From assembly GCA_028696495.1 (NCBI GenBank), contig JAQVGY010000004.1, positions 1 to 42,331 on the forward strand: a stretch of 42,331 bases of DNA, written 5' to 3'. Shown piece by piece: positions 30,393 to 40,433 of the stretch. Position 1 is the stretch's first letter, and the number at the start of each line of letters is the position of its first letter. The stretch comes from Atribacterota bacterium. Its GTDB lineage: Bacteria; Atribacterota; Phoenicimicrobiia; Phoenicimicrobiales; Stramentimicrobiaceae. The notes under the pieces were generated by a model that was not told the origin of the DNA, did not search any database, and saw only the letters and a program-made list of their open reading frames with translations. The position numbers were made by a program, and so were the translations under genes.

Positions 30393-31583
30393 TCAAACTA
30401 ATGCTTTCTCGGTCAAACGCTGTCCCAATAATTCTAAAACCAATTTAGTTACCACCAGGGCTGTAAACATACTCACCACAATACCAATGCTTAAAGTAAC
30501 AGCAAACCCTCTAATAGGACCACTGCCAAAATAGAGAAGGGCGATTGCTGCAATCAAGGTAGTAACATTGGCATCAAAAATTGCTACAAATGCTTTAGAA
30601 AATCCTGCTTCAATAGATGCCCTGAAGGTTTTGTCCATTTGTAGCTCTTCTTTAATTCTTTCAAAGATTAATATATTAGCATCAACAGCCATTCCTATGG
30701 TAAGAACAATCCCGGCTATTCCCGGTAAAGTAAGGGTGGCATTGAGTATTGCCAGGCCCCCCATCATCAAAAGCATACATATCAATAATGCCAGATCTGC
30801 AACCAGGCCAAACCATTTATATATAACAACCATAAAGATGAGTATCAAAAATAGTCCTACAATGCCTGCCTTTAAACTACGGTTAATGGAATCTCTGCCC
30901 AGTGTAGGCCCAATAGACCGGTTTTCTAAAATTTTAACTTCTACCGGGAGAGCACCACTTCTCAACAGCAAAGCCAGCCTTTGTGCATCTTCTACCGAAA
31001 ACTGGCCTACAATAGAAGCTTCGCCGCTGGGAATAGGTTCTTGTACTACCGGTGTTGAGATTTCTTGTCCATCCAGTGTAATGGCTAAAATCTTCCCTAC
31101 ATTTTTAGTTGTAGCCTGTTCAAATAGCTTTGCTCCTTCCTCATCAAATTCAAGAATAACATTAGGCCTGCCAAAGCGGTCAAAAGATGTTTTAGCTGTC
31201 TTTAAATAAGCCCCGGTCAATAATGTTTCACCATTCTGGTCTTTAAATTCCAATAAGGCAGTCTTTCCAATAAGGCCCTCAGCCTCCTGGGGGTCATCCA
31301 TTCCAGGCAATTGGACCAGAATTCTCCTCTCTCCCTGACGTTGTATTACCGGTTCTTTTACACCTTCCGGATTGATTCTGTTGGTGATTATTTCTATTAC
31401 CCGGTTTACCGCATCGCTATCAACCGGTGCATTTGGTGAATCGACACATTCTAAAACAATATGCGACCCGCCTTGTAAGTCAAGGCCCAGATTTATATTC
31501 TTATCCAGGGGGAAGACGAAATACAGGGCAAGTCCAATCACCAGTATAACAAAAACCATCCTAAACATTTGTAACTGCTTCAT
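30393..31583 (-). CDS. secD: Protein translocase subunit SecD
   Basis: NLGLDLQGGSHIVLE; IGMAVDANILIFERIKEE. Confidence 0.97.
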   Translation of the reverse strand: MKQLQMFRMVFVILVIGLALYFVFPLDKNINLGLDLQGGSHIVLECVDSPNAPVDSDAVNRVIEIITNRINPEGVKEPVIQRQGERRILVQLPGMDDPQEAEGLIGKTALLEFKDQNGETLLTGAYLKTAKTSFDRFGRPNVILEFDEEGAKLFEQATTKNVGKILAITLDGQEISTPVVQEPIPSGEASIVGQFSVEDAQRLALLLRSGALPVEVKILENRSIGPTLGRDSINRSLKAGIVGLFLILIFMVVIYKWFGLVADLALLICMLLMMGGLAILNATLTLPGIAGIVLTIGMAVDANILIFERIKEELQMDKTFRASIEAGFSKAFVAIFDANVTTLIAAIALLYFGSGPIRGFAVTLSIGIVVSMFTALVVTKLVLELLGQRLTEKALV

Positions 31584-31984
31584 ATTTGTTTTACTCCTCT
31601 GCTTATAAGGGGCGCTCCACCCCTTAAATTATTGATTTCTTTTACCAGTGTTTTACTCTGACTTCATTCTGTTCTATTTAATCATCTATCTATAACCAGT
31701 TTAACAATGGAAATGGAACAGATTAAATTAAAATTGGATTCAAAATATTATTATAATTTAAGATTATAAATAATATATCGCCGATTTATTTGTAATAGGA
31801 TTTATTACCTGTGTATTTATCTATGGTGAAATACTTCTCAGGGATGATGCTACCAGGAATTTCAGTCTTTACAATTATAGGGAAGAAGCCAAATAAATTA
31901 AAACCATATGATTATATTATTAAACAAATTCCTCTGTCAATTCATTTAGTCAAATATTCTCTAACAACAAAATAAAATAACAAG

Positions 31985-32009
31985 AAGGGCAGGTTTAGAA
32001 CCTGCCCTT
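31985..32009 (-). terminator. Intrinsic terminator after yajC
   Basis: Perfect 11-bp stem AAGGGCAGGTT-CTA-AACCTGCCCTT followed on the minus strand by CTTGTTATTTTATTTT. Confidence 0.8.
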
Positions 32010-32039
32010 GACTTTTCCCCTTCAGTTTTCTCCGGGTTT

Positions 32040-32303
32040 TTAGTTTTCTCTTTTTGAGCCGATAGCACTTCTGGTGGTATTAATCTTTACATCTTTGGAT
32101 ATTTCTAAGGTAAATACATCTCCTTTAATCTCTCTGATAATACCATAAATTCCGCCAATAGTAATTACCTTATCCCCCACTTTTAAGCTATCTAACATGT
32201 CTTTATGTTTCTTCTGCCTTTGTTGCTGAGGGCGAATGAGAATAAAATAAAAAATAGCAAAGATAATTATTAAAGGTAAAAATTGTTGAATGCTTTGAGC
32301 CAT
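32040..32303 (-). CDS. yajC: Preprotein translocase subunit YajC
   Basis: MAQSIQQFLPLIIIFAIFYFILIRPQQQRQKKHKDMLDSLKVGDKVITIGGIYG; ATG at 32303 preferred over upstream GTG. Confidence 0.95.
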   Translation of the reverse strand: MAQSIQQFLPLIIIFAIFYFILIRPQQQRQKKHKDMLDSLKVGDKVITIGGIYGIIREIKGDVFTLEISKDVKINTTRSAIGSKREN

Positions 32304-32374
32304 ATATTTATTCCACACCTTTCCTTTGTAATTCCTTAAAATTATACCTAATTAATCTATTTTTTTCAAATATT

Positions 32375-33505
32375 TTAAGTTGTTTCCTCTTGAACTAAAT
32401 AATTATTATAGAAATCTCTCTTAAAAGATTCCAATTTGTCTTCTAAAATTGCCTCTCTTATATTTTCCATCAGTTGCTTCATAAAATGTAAATTATGAAT
32501 TGTTCCTAAAATTGGACCCAGCATTTCTTTGGCTAAATAAAGGTGTCTTAAATAAGCACAGCTAAAATTCTGGCAGGTATAACAGTGACAATTCTGGTCA
32601 ACTGGCCCCAGTTCTTCTTTATACCTGGCATTGGTAATGGATATTTTTCCATTACCAGTAAAGAGGCATCCATTCCTTCCATTTCTGGTGGGCAGTACAC
32701 AATCAAACATATCTATACCTCTTGTAACTCCTTCAATAATTGATTCAGGAGCTCCTACACCCATTAAGTATCTCGGTTTACCAGCAGGCAGCAAAGGCAC
32801 AATATGGTCCAAAATCTCGTACATTAAAGGTTTTGGTTCTCCTACGCTCAATCCTCCCAGGGCGTATCCCGGAAAATCCAGCTCAATTAATTTTAAGCAA
32901 TTTTCTTTACGGATATCATGAAAAAGACCACCCTGGGTAATAGCAAACAATGTCTGGTCTTTTCTGTTATGATATTTCTGGCATTCCTTTGCCCAACTAT
33001 AGGTCCTTTCGGCTGCTAACTGTGTCTCATATTTGTTGGAGGGGTATGGTGTACATTGATCAAAAACCATGGCAATATCTGAACCCAGAGCCATTTGAAT
33101 TTCCATTACCTTTTCTGGATTAATAAAATGTGTCGAGCCGTCGATATAAGATTGAAAGGTAACTCCATCATCATTAATTTTGTTTATTCTCCCTAAACTA
33201 AATACCTGAAATCCTCCGCTATCAGTCAAAATTGCTTTATCCCAACCCATAAATTTGTGTAATCCACCACATTCCCGAATAAGCTGATGCCCGGGCCTTA
33301 AAAAGAGATGATAGGCATTACTCAGTATTATGGAAAAACCTAATTCATCAATCTCTTTGGGTAAAATACCCTTGATAGTAGCCTGGGTCCCTACAGGCAT
33401 AAATACCGGTGTTTCAACTATACCATGTGTTGTCTTAATAATACCCAGCCTTGCCTTATTATTAGCCTCATTTATCTCTTTAAGAACTTTAAACTGAAAA
33501 GACAT
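32375..33505 (-). CDS. tgt: tRNA-guanine transglycosylase
   Basis: TPVFMPVGTQATIKG; DSGGFQVFSLGRINKI; Zn motif CHCYTCQNFSCAYLRHL. Confidence 0.97.
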   Translation of the reverse strand: MSFQFKVLKEINEANNKARLGIIKTTHGIVETPVFMPVGTQATIKGILPKEIDELGFSIILSNAYHLFLRPGHQLIRECGGLHKFMGWDKAILTDSGGFQVFSLGRINKINDDGVTFQSYIDGSTHFINPEKVMEIQMALGSDIAMVFDQCTPYPSNKYETQLAAERTYSWAKECQKYHNRKDQTLFAITQGGLFHDIRKENCLKLIELDFPGYALGGLSVGEPKPLMYEILDHIVPLLPAGKPRYLMGVGAPESIIEGVTRGIDMFDCVLPTRNGRNGCLFTGNGKISITNARYKEELGPVDQNCHCYTCQNFSCAYLRHLYLAKEMLGPILGTIHNLHFMKQLMENIREAILEDKLESFKRDFYNNYLVQEETT

Positions 33506-33616
33506 TTTATCTCTTTTCTTCTTCTAATAGAATAAAAATATTTTACTTTTTATCAGTACCCGTACCAAAGTCTGGTTAGAAATCCAAAGCAAGCCCTATT
33601 TGCTCATAAATTGAAA

Positions 33617-34639
33617 TTATTGTATGAACATAGCGTCCCCAAAACTATAAAAACGATAACCTTCCCTGATAGCTTCATAATACGCTTTAAAAAGAAAATC
33701 TTTCCCGGCAAAGGCAGCGGCCAGCATTAAAGGTGTCGAGCGGGGTAAATGAAAATTAGTAATTAAAGCGTTAATAACTTTATAATGATAGCCTGGATAA
33801 ATAAATAAATTGGTCCAGCGAGTACCTTCAGAAACTCTGTTATTGATAAAAGCAGATTCCAGAGCGCGTGTAACAGATGTTCCCACTCCTATAATCTTTC
33901 TCTTCTCCAAAAAGGCTTTGTTAATAGTTTTAGAATTTTCAAGTGTTATAGTATAGAGCTCCTCTTTCATCTTATGTTCTTCCACCTGATAAGCTTTTAC
34001 TAATTCAAAAGTCCCTCTTCCAATATGTAAGGTTAAGTAGATTATATCAATACCTTTTTTTTTAATTTTAGACAGCAGCTCTTCTGTAAAATGTATACCT
34101 GCAGTCGGTGCAGCTATAGAGCCCTCATTTCGAGCATATACGGTCTGATAACTATCGGGATTTTTAAGATTTTTTTTAATATAGGGAGGAGTTGGAATAT
34201 TACCAATCCTATGCAGTATTTCTTGAATATCCCCCTCTGCCTCCATTTCAAGAAGGAAGATTCCCTGTTCCTCATCTTTATTGAGCACTATGGCGGATAA
34301 TTGTTCTGAAAAAACAATTTCCGTACCTGGAGGAGCTTTTCTACCAGGCTTCAAAAGTGCCTGCCAGCAATTATCCGATATGGGATTAATTAATAAAACT
34401 TCGATTTTTCCGCCACTCTCTTTCTTAGAGCCAAATAGGCGGGCGGGTACTACTTTGCTATCATTTAGTACAAGAAGATCGCCCGGGCTCAAGAGTTCGA
34501 TTATCTGAAAAAATTTTTTATGTTTTATTACCCCATCTTTTTTATCAAGAACCATTAGTCTACAATCTTCCCTCTTTTCCAGCGGTTCTTGAGCAATATA
34601 TTTAGGTGGTAATTCAAAGTCAAATATAGTGATATCCAT
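33617..34639 (-). CDS. queA: S-adenosylmethionine:tRNA ribosyltransferase-isomerase QueA
   Basis: MDITIFDFELPPKYIAQEPLEKREDCRLMVLD; AAPTAGIHFTEELL; LHIGRGTF. ATG at 34639 (GAGG SD) preferred over the TTG at 34651. Confidence 0.97.
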   Translation of the reverse strand: MDITIFDFELPPKYIAQEPLEKREDCRLMVLDKKDGVIKHKKFFQIIELLSPGDLLVLNDSKVVPARLFGSKKESGGKIEVLLINPISDNCWQALLKPGRKAPPGTEIVFSEQLSAIVLNKDEEQGIFLLEMEAEGDIQEILHRIGNIPTPPYIKKNLKNPDSYQTVYARNEGSIAAPTAGIHFTEELLSKIKKKGIDIIYLTLHIGRGTFELVKAYQVEEHKMKEELYTITLENSKTINKAFLEKRKIIGVGTSVTRALESAFINNRVSEGTRWTNLFIYPGYHYKVINALITNFHLPRSTPLMLAAAFAGKDFLFKAYYEAIREGYRFYSFGDAMFIQ

Positions 34640-34661
34640 TATAAACCTCAAGAAAATCTGT

Positions 34662-36074
34662 TTAATATATCTTGCTTAATTTGATTCCCTGATAATAATA
34701 TTTTAAAATTTCATCATACTTAAATCCTCGGGTAGCCATTCCATAAGCTCCCCACTGCGAGAGACCTACGCCATGACCACTGCCTTTCCCCTTAAAAGTC
34801 AATATTAAAATTTCTGGACTTTCGCTCTTTTTGATAACTTTTGGTTTTTTTACCACCTTTGGTTCTGATAAATCTTTTGGTCGATTTAATAAATCGATTA
34901 ACTCTGAAATGGAAAAATCCCTATCCTCCTTCAAAATATCACTCACTCTTTTTTGTGGTGCCTCTTCTTGCACTGGCTCTTCATATTCAATATTACAGTC
35001 ATCCTCTTCTATATCTCCTTTGCTGTTACCTCCTTCGCTTTCCATAATAAATAGTGTGCTTCTAATTAAACCAGGCCCTATCAGCAGTCTAAAATCGTTA
35101 GTTTTTAAAGTAATCTTTTTACCATTATCTCCCAGGATATCGACTGATTTTACTCTACCTGATTCTGTTTTTTCGCCAATGACAACCTCTTCAATACTAT
35201 TTAGTATATAGTCGTTCCTGGACAATTTTGTTAAAAACTCTTCTCCTGTTAAGGAATAACTCCACTGATGATTAGGGGGAGAGACAATCGCTTCATACTC
35301 TGAAGTAACACTTCTTAAATAAGGAACATAGCCACCCCATACATCTTCACAATTTTCCGTACACCCTCCGCTATCTGAGTGGTAGACAGCATTAATTGGC
35401 TGTCCTTCATATGTGGCAATTATACCCCTGGTATCATTTATGGCTCTATTGGTAGCGGGGTGCTCACAAAGAACCCCACCATATTCTTGACTGCTGGTTG
35501 TAGCACAAACATTAAACCCCTGACTTATAAATTTGTTCATATTGGAAAGGGCGAAGGTTCTGGCAGCTATAGCCTGGGCTTTCAGTACTTCAGCAGGCCA
35601 TTCCGGTGATATCTCTTTCTTCAAGACCCCATAGAGGTATTTTTCAATCTCTACAATGTTTATGACTTTAAGAAGAGATTTATTTATATTTATTTCAATA
35701 TCACCTCTATATTTTTTATCCTGCACTTGAAGGAAGCCATCACCAATGGGAATAACTTTAATACCTTTGCTCATCCTAAAAAATTCATTATTAATTCTTA
35801 TCCCTTGTGGTTCAGCAGCTATTTTAAATATCTTATCGTCTCTTTGGAGCAACAGATTCTCTCCATTAGAAAGATCAAAAATCTTTAACCCCTTATCACC
35901 TCTTATGCTAATATCCTTGTAATCTATAAATATTCCTACTCTTATAATAGGAATATCAGCCATTACTTCCGTGCTAATCATCAAAAAAATAAAGAAAATA
36001 ATAAAAATAGGTTTCAATCGCCGGTAAAACTGGGAAATTTTATTATCACCAATGTAGTTCAGTAATTGTTTCAT
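34662..36074 (-). CDS. SpoIID/LytB domain protein
   Basis: LKKEISPEWPAEVLKAQAIAARTFALSN; QEYGG; VYHSDSGGCTENCEDVWGG; GKGSGHGVGLSQWGAYGMA. Confidence 0.93.
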   Translation of the reverse strand: MKQLLNYIGDNKISQFYRRLKPIFIIFFIFLMISTEVMADIPIIRVGIFIDYKDISIRGDKGLKIFDLSNGENLLLQRDDKIFKIAAEPQGIRINNEFFRMSKGIKVIPIGDGFLQVQDKKYRGDIEININKSLLKVINIVEIEKYLYGVLKKEISPEWPAEVLKAQAIAARTFALSNMNKFISQGFNVCATTSSQEYGGVLCEHPATNRAINDTRGIIATYEGQPINAVYHSDSGGCTENCEDVWGGYVPYLRSVTSEYEAIVSPPNHQWSYSLTGEEFLTKLSRNDYILNSIEEVVIGEKTESGRVKSVDILGDNGKKITLKTNDFRLLIGPGLIRSTLFIMESEGGNSKGDIEEDDCNIEYEEPVQEEAPQKRVSDILKEDRDFSISELIDLLNRPKDLSEPKVVKKPKVIKKSESPEILILTFKGKGSGHGVGLSQWGAYGMATRGFKYDEILKYYYQGIKLSKIY

Positions 36075-36117
36075 CTAATATACTCCATTTGCTTAGTCTA
36101 ATTTTGGTAAAAAATGT

Positions 36118-36339
36118 CTATTTAAAGATTCGAAAGAGAAGTGTTAGCAAAATACTAACCAGAATACATAAACCTATGGGGAAATAAAAAACAAAATTTT
36201 TCCTTCGGATTAAGATATCACCGGGCAGGCGAAAAGACAAAGAAGGTAATTTATCCAGCAATATAAAGACTATGCCGGCAGCCAGTATCATTATACCAAT
36301 GACAATAAGCATTTTGCCAAAAGCACTGGGGTTGCTCAT
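36118..36339 (-). CDS. DUF2905-like small membrane protein
   Basis: GKMLIVIGIMILAAGIVFILLDKLPSLSFRLPGDILIRRKNFVFYFPIGLCILVSILLTLL; typical position after ruvB. Confidence 0.85.
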   Translation of the reverse strand: MSNPSAFGKMLIVIGIMILAAGIVFILLDKLPSLSFRLPGDILIRRKNFVFYFPIGLCILVSILLTLLFRIFK

Positions 36340-36356
36340 CTCTTTGAAAATCTCCT

Positions 36357-37391
36357 TTAAAATAATGTTGAATTATCATCCCCGATTAACTTGTACTTAC
36401 TTTGCTCAAAATAACGATAAGCAATTTCAGTCGCTTTTCTTCCTTGAGGAGTTCTGGTTAAAAACCCTTTCTGTAAAAGATAAGGTTCATGTACATCACA
36501 TATAGTTTCTTTATCTTCATTTAGAGAAGCTGCCAGGGTCCCCAGTCCAACAGGACCACCTTTAAACTTGTTCATAATGGTTAAAAGTAAACGTTTATCG
36601 ATTTCACATAAGCCCTGGTCATCAATTCCCATATTTTTGAGAGCAAAAAAAGCTATCTCATTGTTTATAATTCCCTTCCCTTCAATCTGAGCATAATCTC
36701 GCACTCTTTTCAAGAGCCGATTGGCGATTCTGGGCGTTCCACGGGAACGTTTGGCAATTTCATTTGATGCAGCCTCTTCTATCTCTACACCCAGAATTGC
36801 AGCAGAACGTGTAATAATTTGACGAAGGTCATCTTCATTATAATATCCTATTCGAGAGATAACCCCAAAACGACTTCGTAAAGGTGAAGTAATTAAGCCA
36901 GTTCTGGTGGTAGCCCCTATCAGAGTAAACATTGATAAACCGATACGTATTGAACGAGCACTGGGACCCTTGCCAATAAGAATATCTAAAGCAAAATCTT
37001 CCAGCGCCGGGTATAGTATCTCTTCCACGGCTCTATTGAGACGGTGTATTTCATCAATAAATAGAATATCTTTTTCTTTAAGATTAGTTAAAATAGCAGC
37101 TAAATCACCTGCTCTTTCAATAACCGGACCGGAGGTCATTTTAATATTTACACCCATCTCCCTGGCAATAATGTTAGCCAGTGTTGTTTTTCCCAACCCG
37201 GGTGGTCCGTATAACAAAATATGGTCCATAGGCTCATTCCGTTTTAGGGCAGCTTTAATATAGATAGAAAGATTGTTCTTAACATTTTGCTGACCAATAA
37301 AATATACCATCTTCTGTGGCCTTAAATCTGTTTCAGAATCTAAACTCTCTGTTTTTAAGTCTTTTTCAATTAAGTCTTCTTTTTTATCCAT
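36357..37391 (-). CDS. ruvB: Holliday junction branch migration DNA helicase RuvB
   Basis: [45 protein letters not shown]. Confidence 0.98.
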   Translation of the reverse strand: MDKKEDLIEKDLKTESLDSETDLRPQKMVYFIGQQNVKNNLSIYIKAALKRNEPMDHILLYGPPGLGKTTLANIIAREMGVNIKMTSGPVIERAGDLAAILTNLKEKDILFIDEIHRLNRAVEEILYPALEDFALDILIGKGPSARSIRIGLSMFTLIGATTRTGLITSPLRSRFGVISRIGYYNEDDLRQIITRSAAILGVEIEEAASNEIAKRSRGTPRIANRLLKRVRDYAQIEGKGIINNEIAFFALKNMGIDDQGLCEIDKRLLLTIMNKFKGGPVGLGTLAASLNEDKETICDVHEPYLLQKGFLTRTPQGRKATEIAYRYFEQSKYKLIGDDNSTLF

Positions 37392-37432
37392 AATTAAATA
37401 ACTCTATTTTCTATCAGTTGATAATAACTGTT

Positions 37433-38020
37433 CTATTTTTTTAAAGCTTCCTTTATTAAATCCTCTATTTTAATTGAATTTTGGTCCGGGATATTTTCTA
37501 AAGTTCTTATAATTTTCTGCCTTGCTTCTCTCTCAGAATAACCCAAACCTTTCAAGGCTTCAACTCCTTCATATATAAAGTCCTTCTTCTCTTCTTGAGC
37601 AATTGTTTCCTGGTCAATTTTTAACTTTTTAAATTTTTCCTTGAGTTCCAGAACAATCTTTTTAGCTAATTTAAGCCCGATACCGGGTATATTGTTCAAA
37701 AGAGTATAATTTTCCGAGAGCACTGCAATCTGAAAGCGCTCTGGTCCCAGATCTGAAATTATGTTGAGGGCTATCTTAGGCCCTATTCCAGGGGTATCGA
37801 TTAACATCCTAAAAAAATCTCGCTCTTCTTTACCTGGGAAACCATATAACAACATGCGGTCTTCTCTTACATAGAAATAGGTGTAGATAGTTTGGGGATA
37901 TTTATTAATATCAAATTTATCACTTGATGGAACATTGACCGAATAGCCTATACCGTTTACATTAATTACAATAAAGCCAGGCTCTATCAATTCTAACTTT
38001 CCCGTTAAAGAAGATATCAT
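37433..38020 (-). CDS. ruvA: Holliday junction branch migration protein RuvA
   Basis: MISSLTGKLELIEPGFIVINVNGIGYSVNVP; helix-hairpin-helix GIGPKIALNIIS / GIGLKLAKKIVLELK. Confidence 0.96.
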   Translation of the reverse strand: MISSLTGKLELIEPGFIVINVNGIGYSVNVPSSDKFDINKYPQTIYTYFYVREDRMLLYGFPGKEERDFFRMLIDTPGIGPKIALNIISDLGPERFQIAVLSENYTLLNNIPGIGLKLAKKIVLELKEKFKKLKIDQETIAQEEKKDFIYEGVEALKGLGYSEREARQKIIRTLENIPDQNSIKIEDLIKEALKK

Positions 38021-38125
38021 AGCTTCTATCCTTCCAATAAATGATAGAAATAAGAGATTATAAAATTTTATAATACCCTCTTTCTATTAACCAATTTAGT
38101 CAGAAATAAGCATTTTTTTGAATTT

Positions 38126-38602
38126 CTAATATGAATGCTTGTTATGAATATGGCAAATGGCTACTGCCAGAGCATCTGCAGCATGATCAGTATCTGGTTT
38201 CTCTGGCAGGCTTAACAATATCTTGACCATCTCCTGTACCTGAAGCTTACTGGCTCTACCATAACCAACAACGGATAATTTTATCTGTAATGGTGTGTAA
38301 ACAAAAAAATCAATTTCTAAAAGGGTTGCGGTTAACGCTACTACTCCTACAACCTTTCCCACATTTAAGGCACTTCTGATATTTTTACTAAAAAATATCT
38401 CCTCAAGAACTATTTCCTGAGGAGAGTAGCTTTTAATAAGATGATTTATCTTTAAATGTATTCTTTTAATCTTATCAGTGAAGGTTTCACTTATATTGTT
38501 TGCAATACAGCCATAGTTGACAGCACTTATTCTATCTTTTTCTATTTTCACCAAACCGTAACCAGTATTATTGAGACCTGGATCAATACCTAAAATAATC
38601 AA
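38126..38602 (-). CDS. ruvC: Crossover junction endodeoxyribonuclease RuvC
   Basis: MIILGIDPGLNNTGYGLVK; DHAADALAVAICH. Confidence 0.97.
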   Translation of the reverse strand: MIILGIDPGLNNTGYGLVKIEKDRISAVNYGCIANNISETFTDKIKRIHLKINHLIKSYSPQEIVLEEIFFSKNIRSALNVGKVVGVVALTATLLEIDFFVYTPLQIKLSVVGYGRASKLQVQEMVKILLSLPEKPDTDHAADALAVAICHIHNKHSY

Positions 38603-38612
38603 AACCGTTCCT

Positions 38613-39362
38613 CTATCCAGCTGTAAGTTCTTCCATTATTTTATCATCAATATTGAAATTGGCATATACATTCTGTACATCATCATGTTCCTCCAATTGT
38701 TCCATTAGGTTTAACATCTGTTCGGCTTTTTTCCCATCTAATTCTACAGTGGACTGGGGGACCATGGTAATTTCTGCTAAGGAGTATTCTACCTGGTTTT
38801 CTTCCAATAATTTCTTAAACTTTTCAAACTCTGAAGTGGCCAAGGTTACTTCAATATTTTTTTCATCTATTTCAATATCATCAACCTCTACCTCTAAAGC
38901 TAAATCAAGAATCTTGTCCTGATTCACCTTATCCCTATCAAATGAAAAGTAAGCCATCTTAGTAAAAATCCAGGCTACACATCCGGTAGAACCAAGGTTT
39001 CCTCCATTTTTGGAAAATATTCTCCTTATTTCGGAAACAGTTCTGTTACGATTATCGGTAACCACCTCTGCCAGAACAGCCACACCTCCAGGACCATAAC
39101 CTTCATAAATAACTTCTTCATAGGATACTCCATCTAACTCACCGGTCCCTTTTTTAATGGCTCTTTCAATATTTTCATTGGGCATATTGTTTTCTCTGGC
39201 CAGTTGTATGGCATTACGCAGGTCAGCATTCGTTTCCGGATCAGAACCATGGCGTGCTGCAACAGAAATAGATCTGATAATCTTACCAAATAATCTACCT
39301 CTCTCAGCATCAGCTTTACCTTTTTTTCTCTTAATGGTACTCCACTTCGAATGTCCTGACAT
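38613..39362 (-). CDS. YebC/PmpR family DNA-binding/translation protein
   Basis: MSGHSKWSTIKRKKGKADAERGRLFGKIIRSI; IYEGYGPGGVAVLAEVVTDNRNRTVSEIR. Confidence 0.97.
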   Translation of the reverse strand: MSGHSKWSTIKRKKGKADAERGRLFGKIIRSISVAARHGSDPETNADLRNAIQLARENNMPNENIERAIKKGTGELDGVSYEEVIYEGYGPGGVAVLAEVVTDNRNRTVSEIRRIFSKNGGNLGSTGCVAWIFTKMAYFSFDRDKVNQDKILDLALEVEVDDIEIDEKNIEVTLATSEFEKFKKLLEENQVEYSLAEITMVPQSTVELDGKKAEQMLNLMEQLEEHDDVQNVYANFNIDDKIMEELTAG

Positions 39363-39508
39363 AAGATCTTCCCCTTTAATGTTTTTCTTATTTTAGCATA
39401 TAAAAAAGACTGTTTCAATTACTGAAAAATCATACAAGCTTGCTAAGGTAGCCAGATTTGCTATTCTTTCATTGAAACTACATTTATCTTGAGTATCTAT
39501 TTTGCAGT

Positions 39509-40255
39509 TTAAATATTTAGCACAGGTGGTCTTTTACGTTTATGGGCACTTGTTCGATTCATTGCCAAAATAGTTTTTTCTATCTCTTTATTCTTTAGTG
39601 TTCCGTATTTCAGAAAACTATCTAACTGTTCATAGCTAAAACCCATTTCTTGTTCATCGGTCTGGTTTTCCCATAATCCTGCTGAAGGTGGTTTGGAGAT
39701 TATATTTTCAGGTATTTCCAAAAAACGAGCAATTTCAAATATTTCGGTCTTTAAGATATTTCCTAATGGTAGGATATCAACACCCCCATCACCATATTTA
39801 GTAAAATACCCGATAGATATTTCACTCTTATTACTGGCGCCTACAACTAAATAATCAAAGATACTGGCGAAATAATAGAGTACTATCATTCTTAATCTTG
39901 GTTTAATATTAGCTCTGGCCATTATATTTTTATGGTCGATTTGAGTAATTGATAAAATTTGATGATAAATTGGGGTAAGATCAATATTTTTGTAGTTTAC
40001 ATGGTATTTATTGATAATCTTCATTGCATCAAGAATATCATTTTCAGCACTTTCACAGGGGAGTATTAAAGCCATAGTATTATCAGAGAAGGCTCTCTGG
40101 CATAAAACAGCAAGAACAGCCGAATCCAACCCCCCGCTTAAACCGAAAATAACACCTTTTCTTCCGGCTTTTTCTACACTATTTTTTATCCAGATAATTA
40201 TCTTTTCAACTCTTTCCTGTAATAACTCTTTATTTAATTTTTTATTCTTTTCCAT
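39509..40255 (-). CDS. nadE: NH3-dependent NAD+ synthetase
   Basis: GVIFGLSGGLDSAVLAVLCQRAF; VVGASNKSEISIGYFTKYGDGGVDILPLG; start corrected to MEKNKK (SD GGAGGGAG) because the upstream ORF extension lies in 5S rRNA. Confidence 0.95.
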   Translation of the reverse strand: MEKNKKLNKELLQERVEKIIIWIKNSVEKAGRKGVIFGLSGGLDSAVLAVLCQRAFSDNTMALILPCESAENDILDAMKIINKYHVNYKNIDLTPIYHQILSITQIDHKNIMARANIKPRLRMIVLYYFASIFDYLVVGASNKSEISIGYFTKYGDGGVDILPLGNILKTEIFEIARFLEIPENIISKPPSAGLWENQTDEQEMGFSYEQLDSFLKYGTLKNKEIEKTILAMNRTSAHKRKRPPVLNI

Positions 40256-40273
40256 TCTCCCTCCAATAAAAAA

Positions 40274-40390
40274 TTCCCGGCAGTGTCCTACTCTCCCACA
40301 GATATACTGCAGTACCATCGGCGCTGGAGGGCTTAACTTCTGTGTTCGGGATGGGAACAGGTGGTTCCCCTCCGCCATGACCACCGGGAA
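40274..40390 (-). rRNA. rrf: 5S ribosomal RNA
   Basis: Reverse complement of a canonical 5S with closing helix TTCCCGGTGG...CCGGGAA; GGGAACCACCTGTTCCCATCCCGAACACAGAAGTTAAGCCC. Confidence 0.96.
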
Positions 40391-40433
40391 AACTTAAAAT
40401 AAAAGGTAGTAAAGTATTTTTTTATAGAGTGAT

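Noticed and set aside
30568-31209. 213-aa plus-strand ORF opposite secD
   Set aside because: Mirror-frame ORF antisense to a well-conserved secD; no recognisable domain or SD.
39134-39418. 94-aa minus-strand ORF overlapping yebC in another frame
   Set aside because: Overlaps most of the conserved YebC N-terminus; out-of-frame artefact.
40256-40384. N-terminal extension of nadE (MVMAEGNHLFPSRTQKLSPPAPMVLQYICGRVGHC...)
   Set aside because: Translated from 5S rRNA; real start with SD is at 40255.
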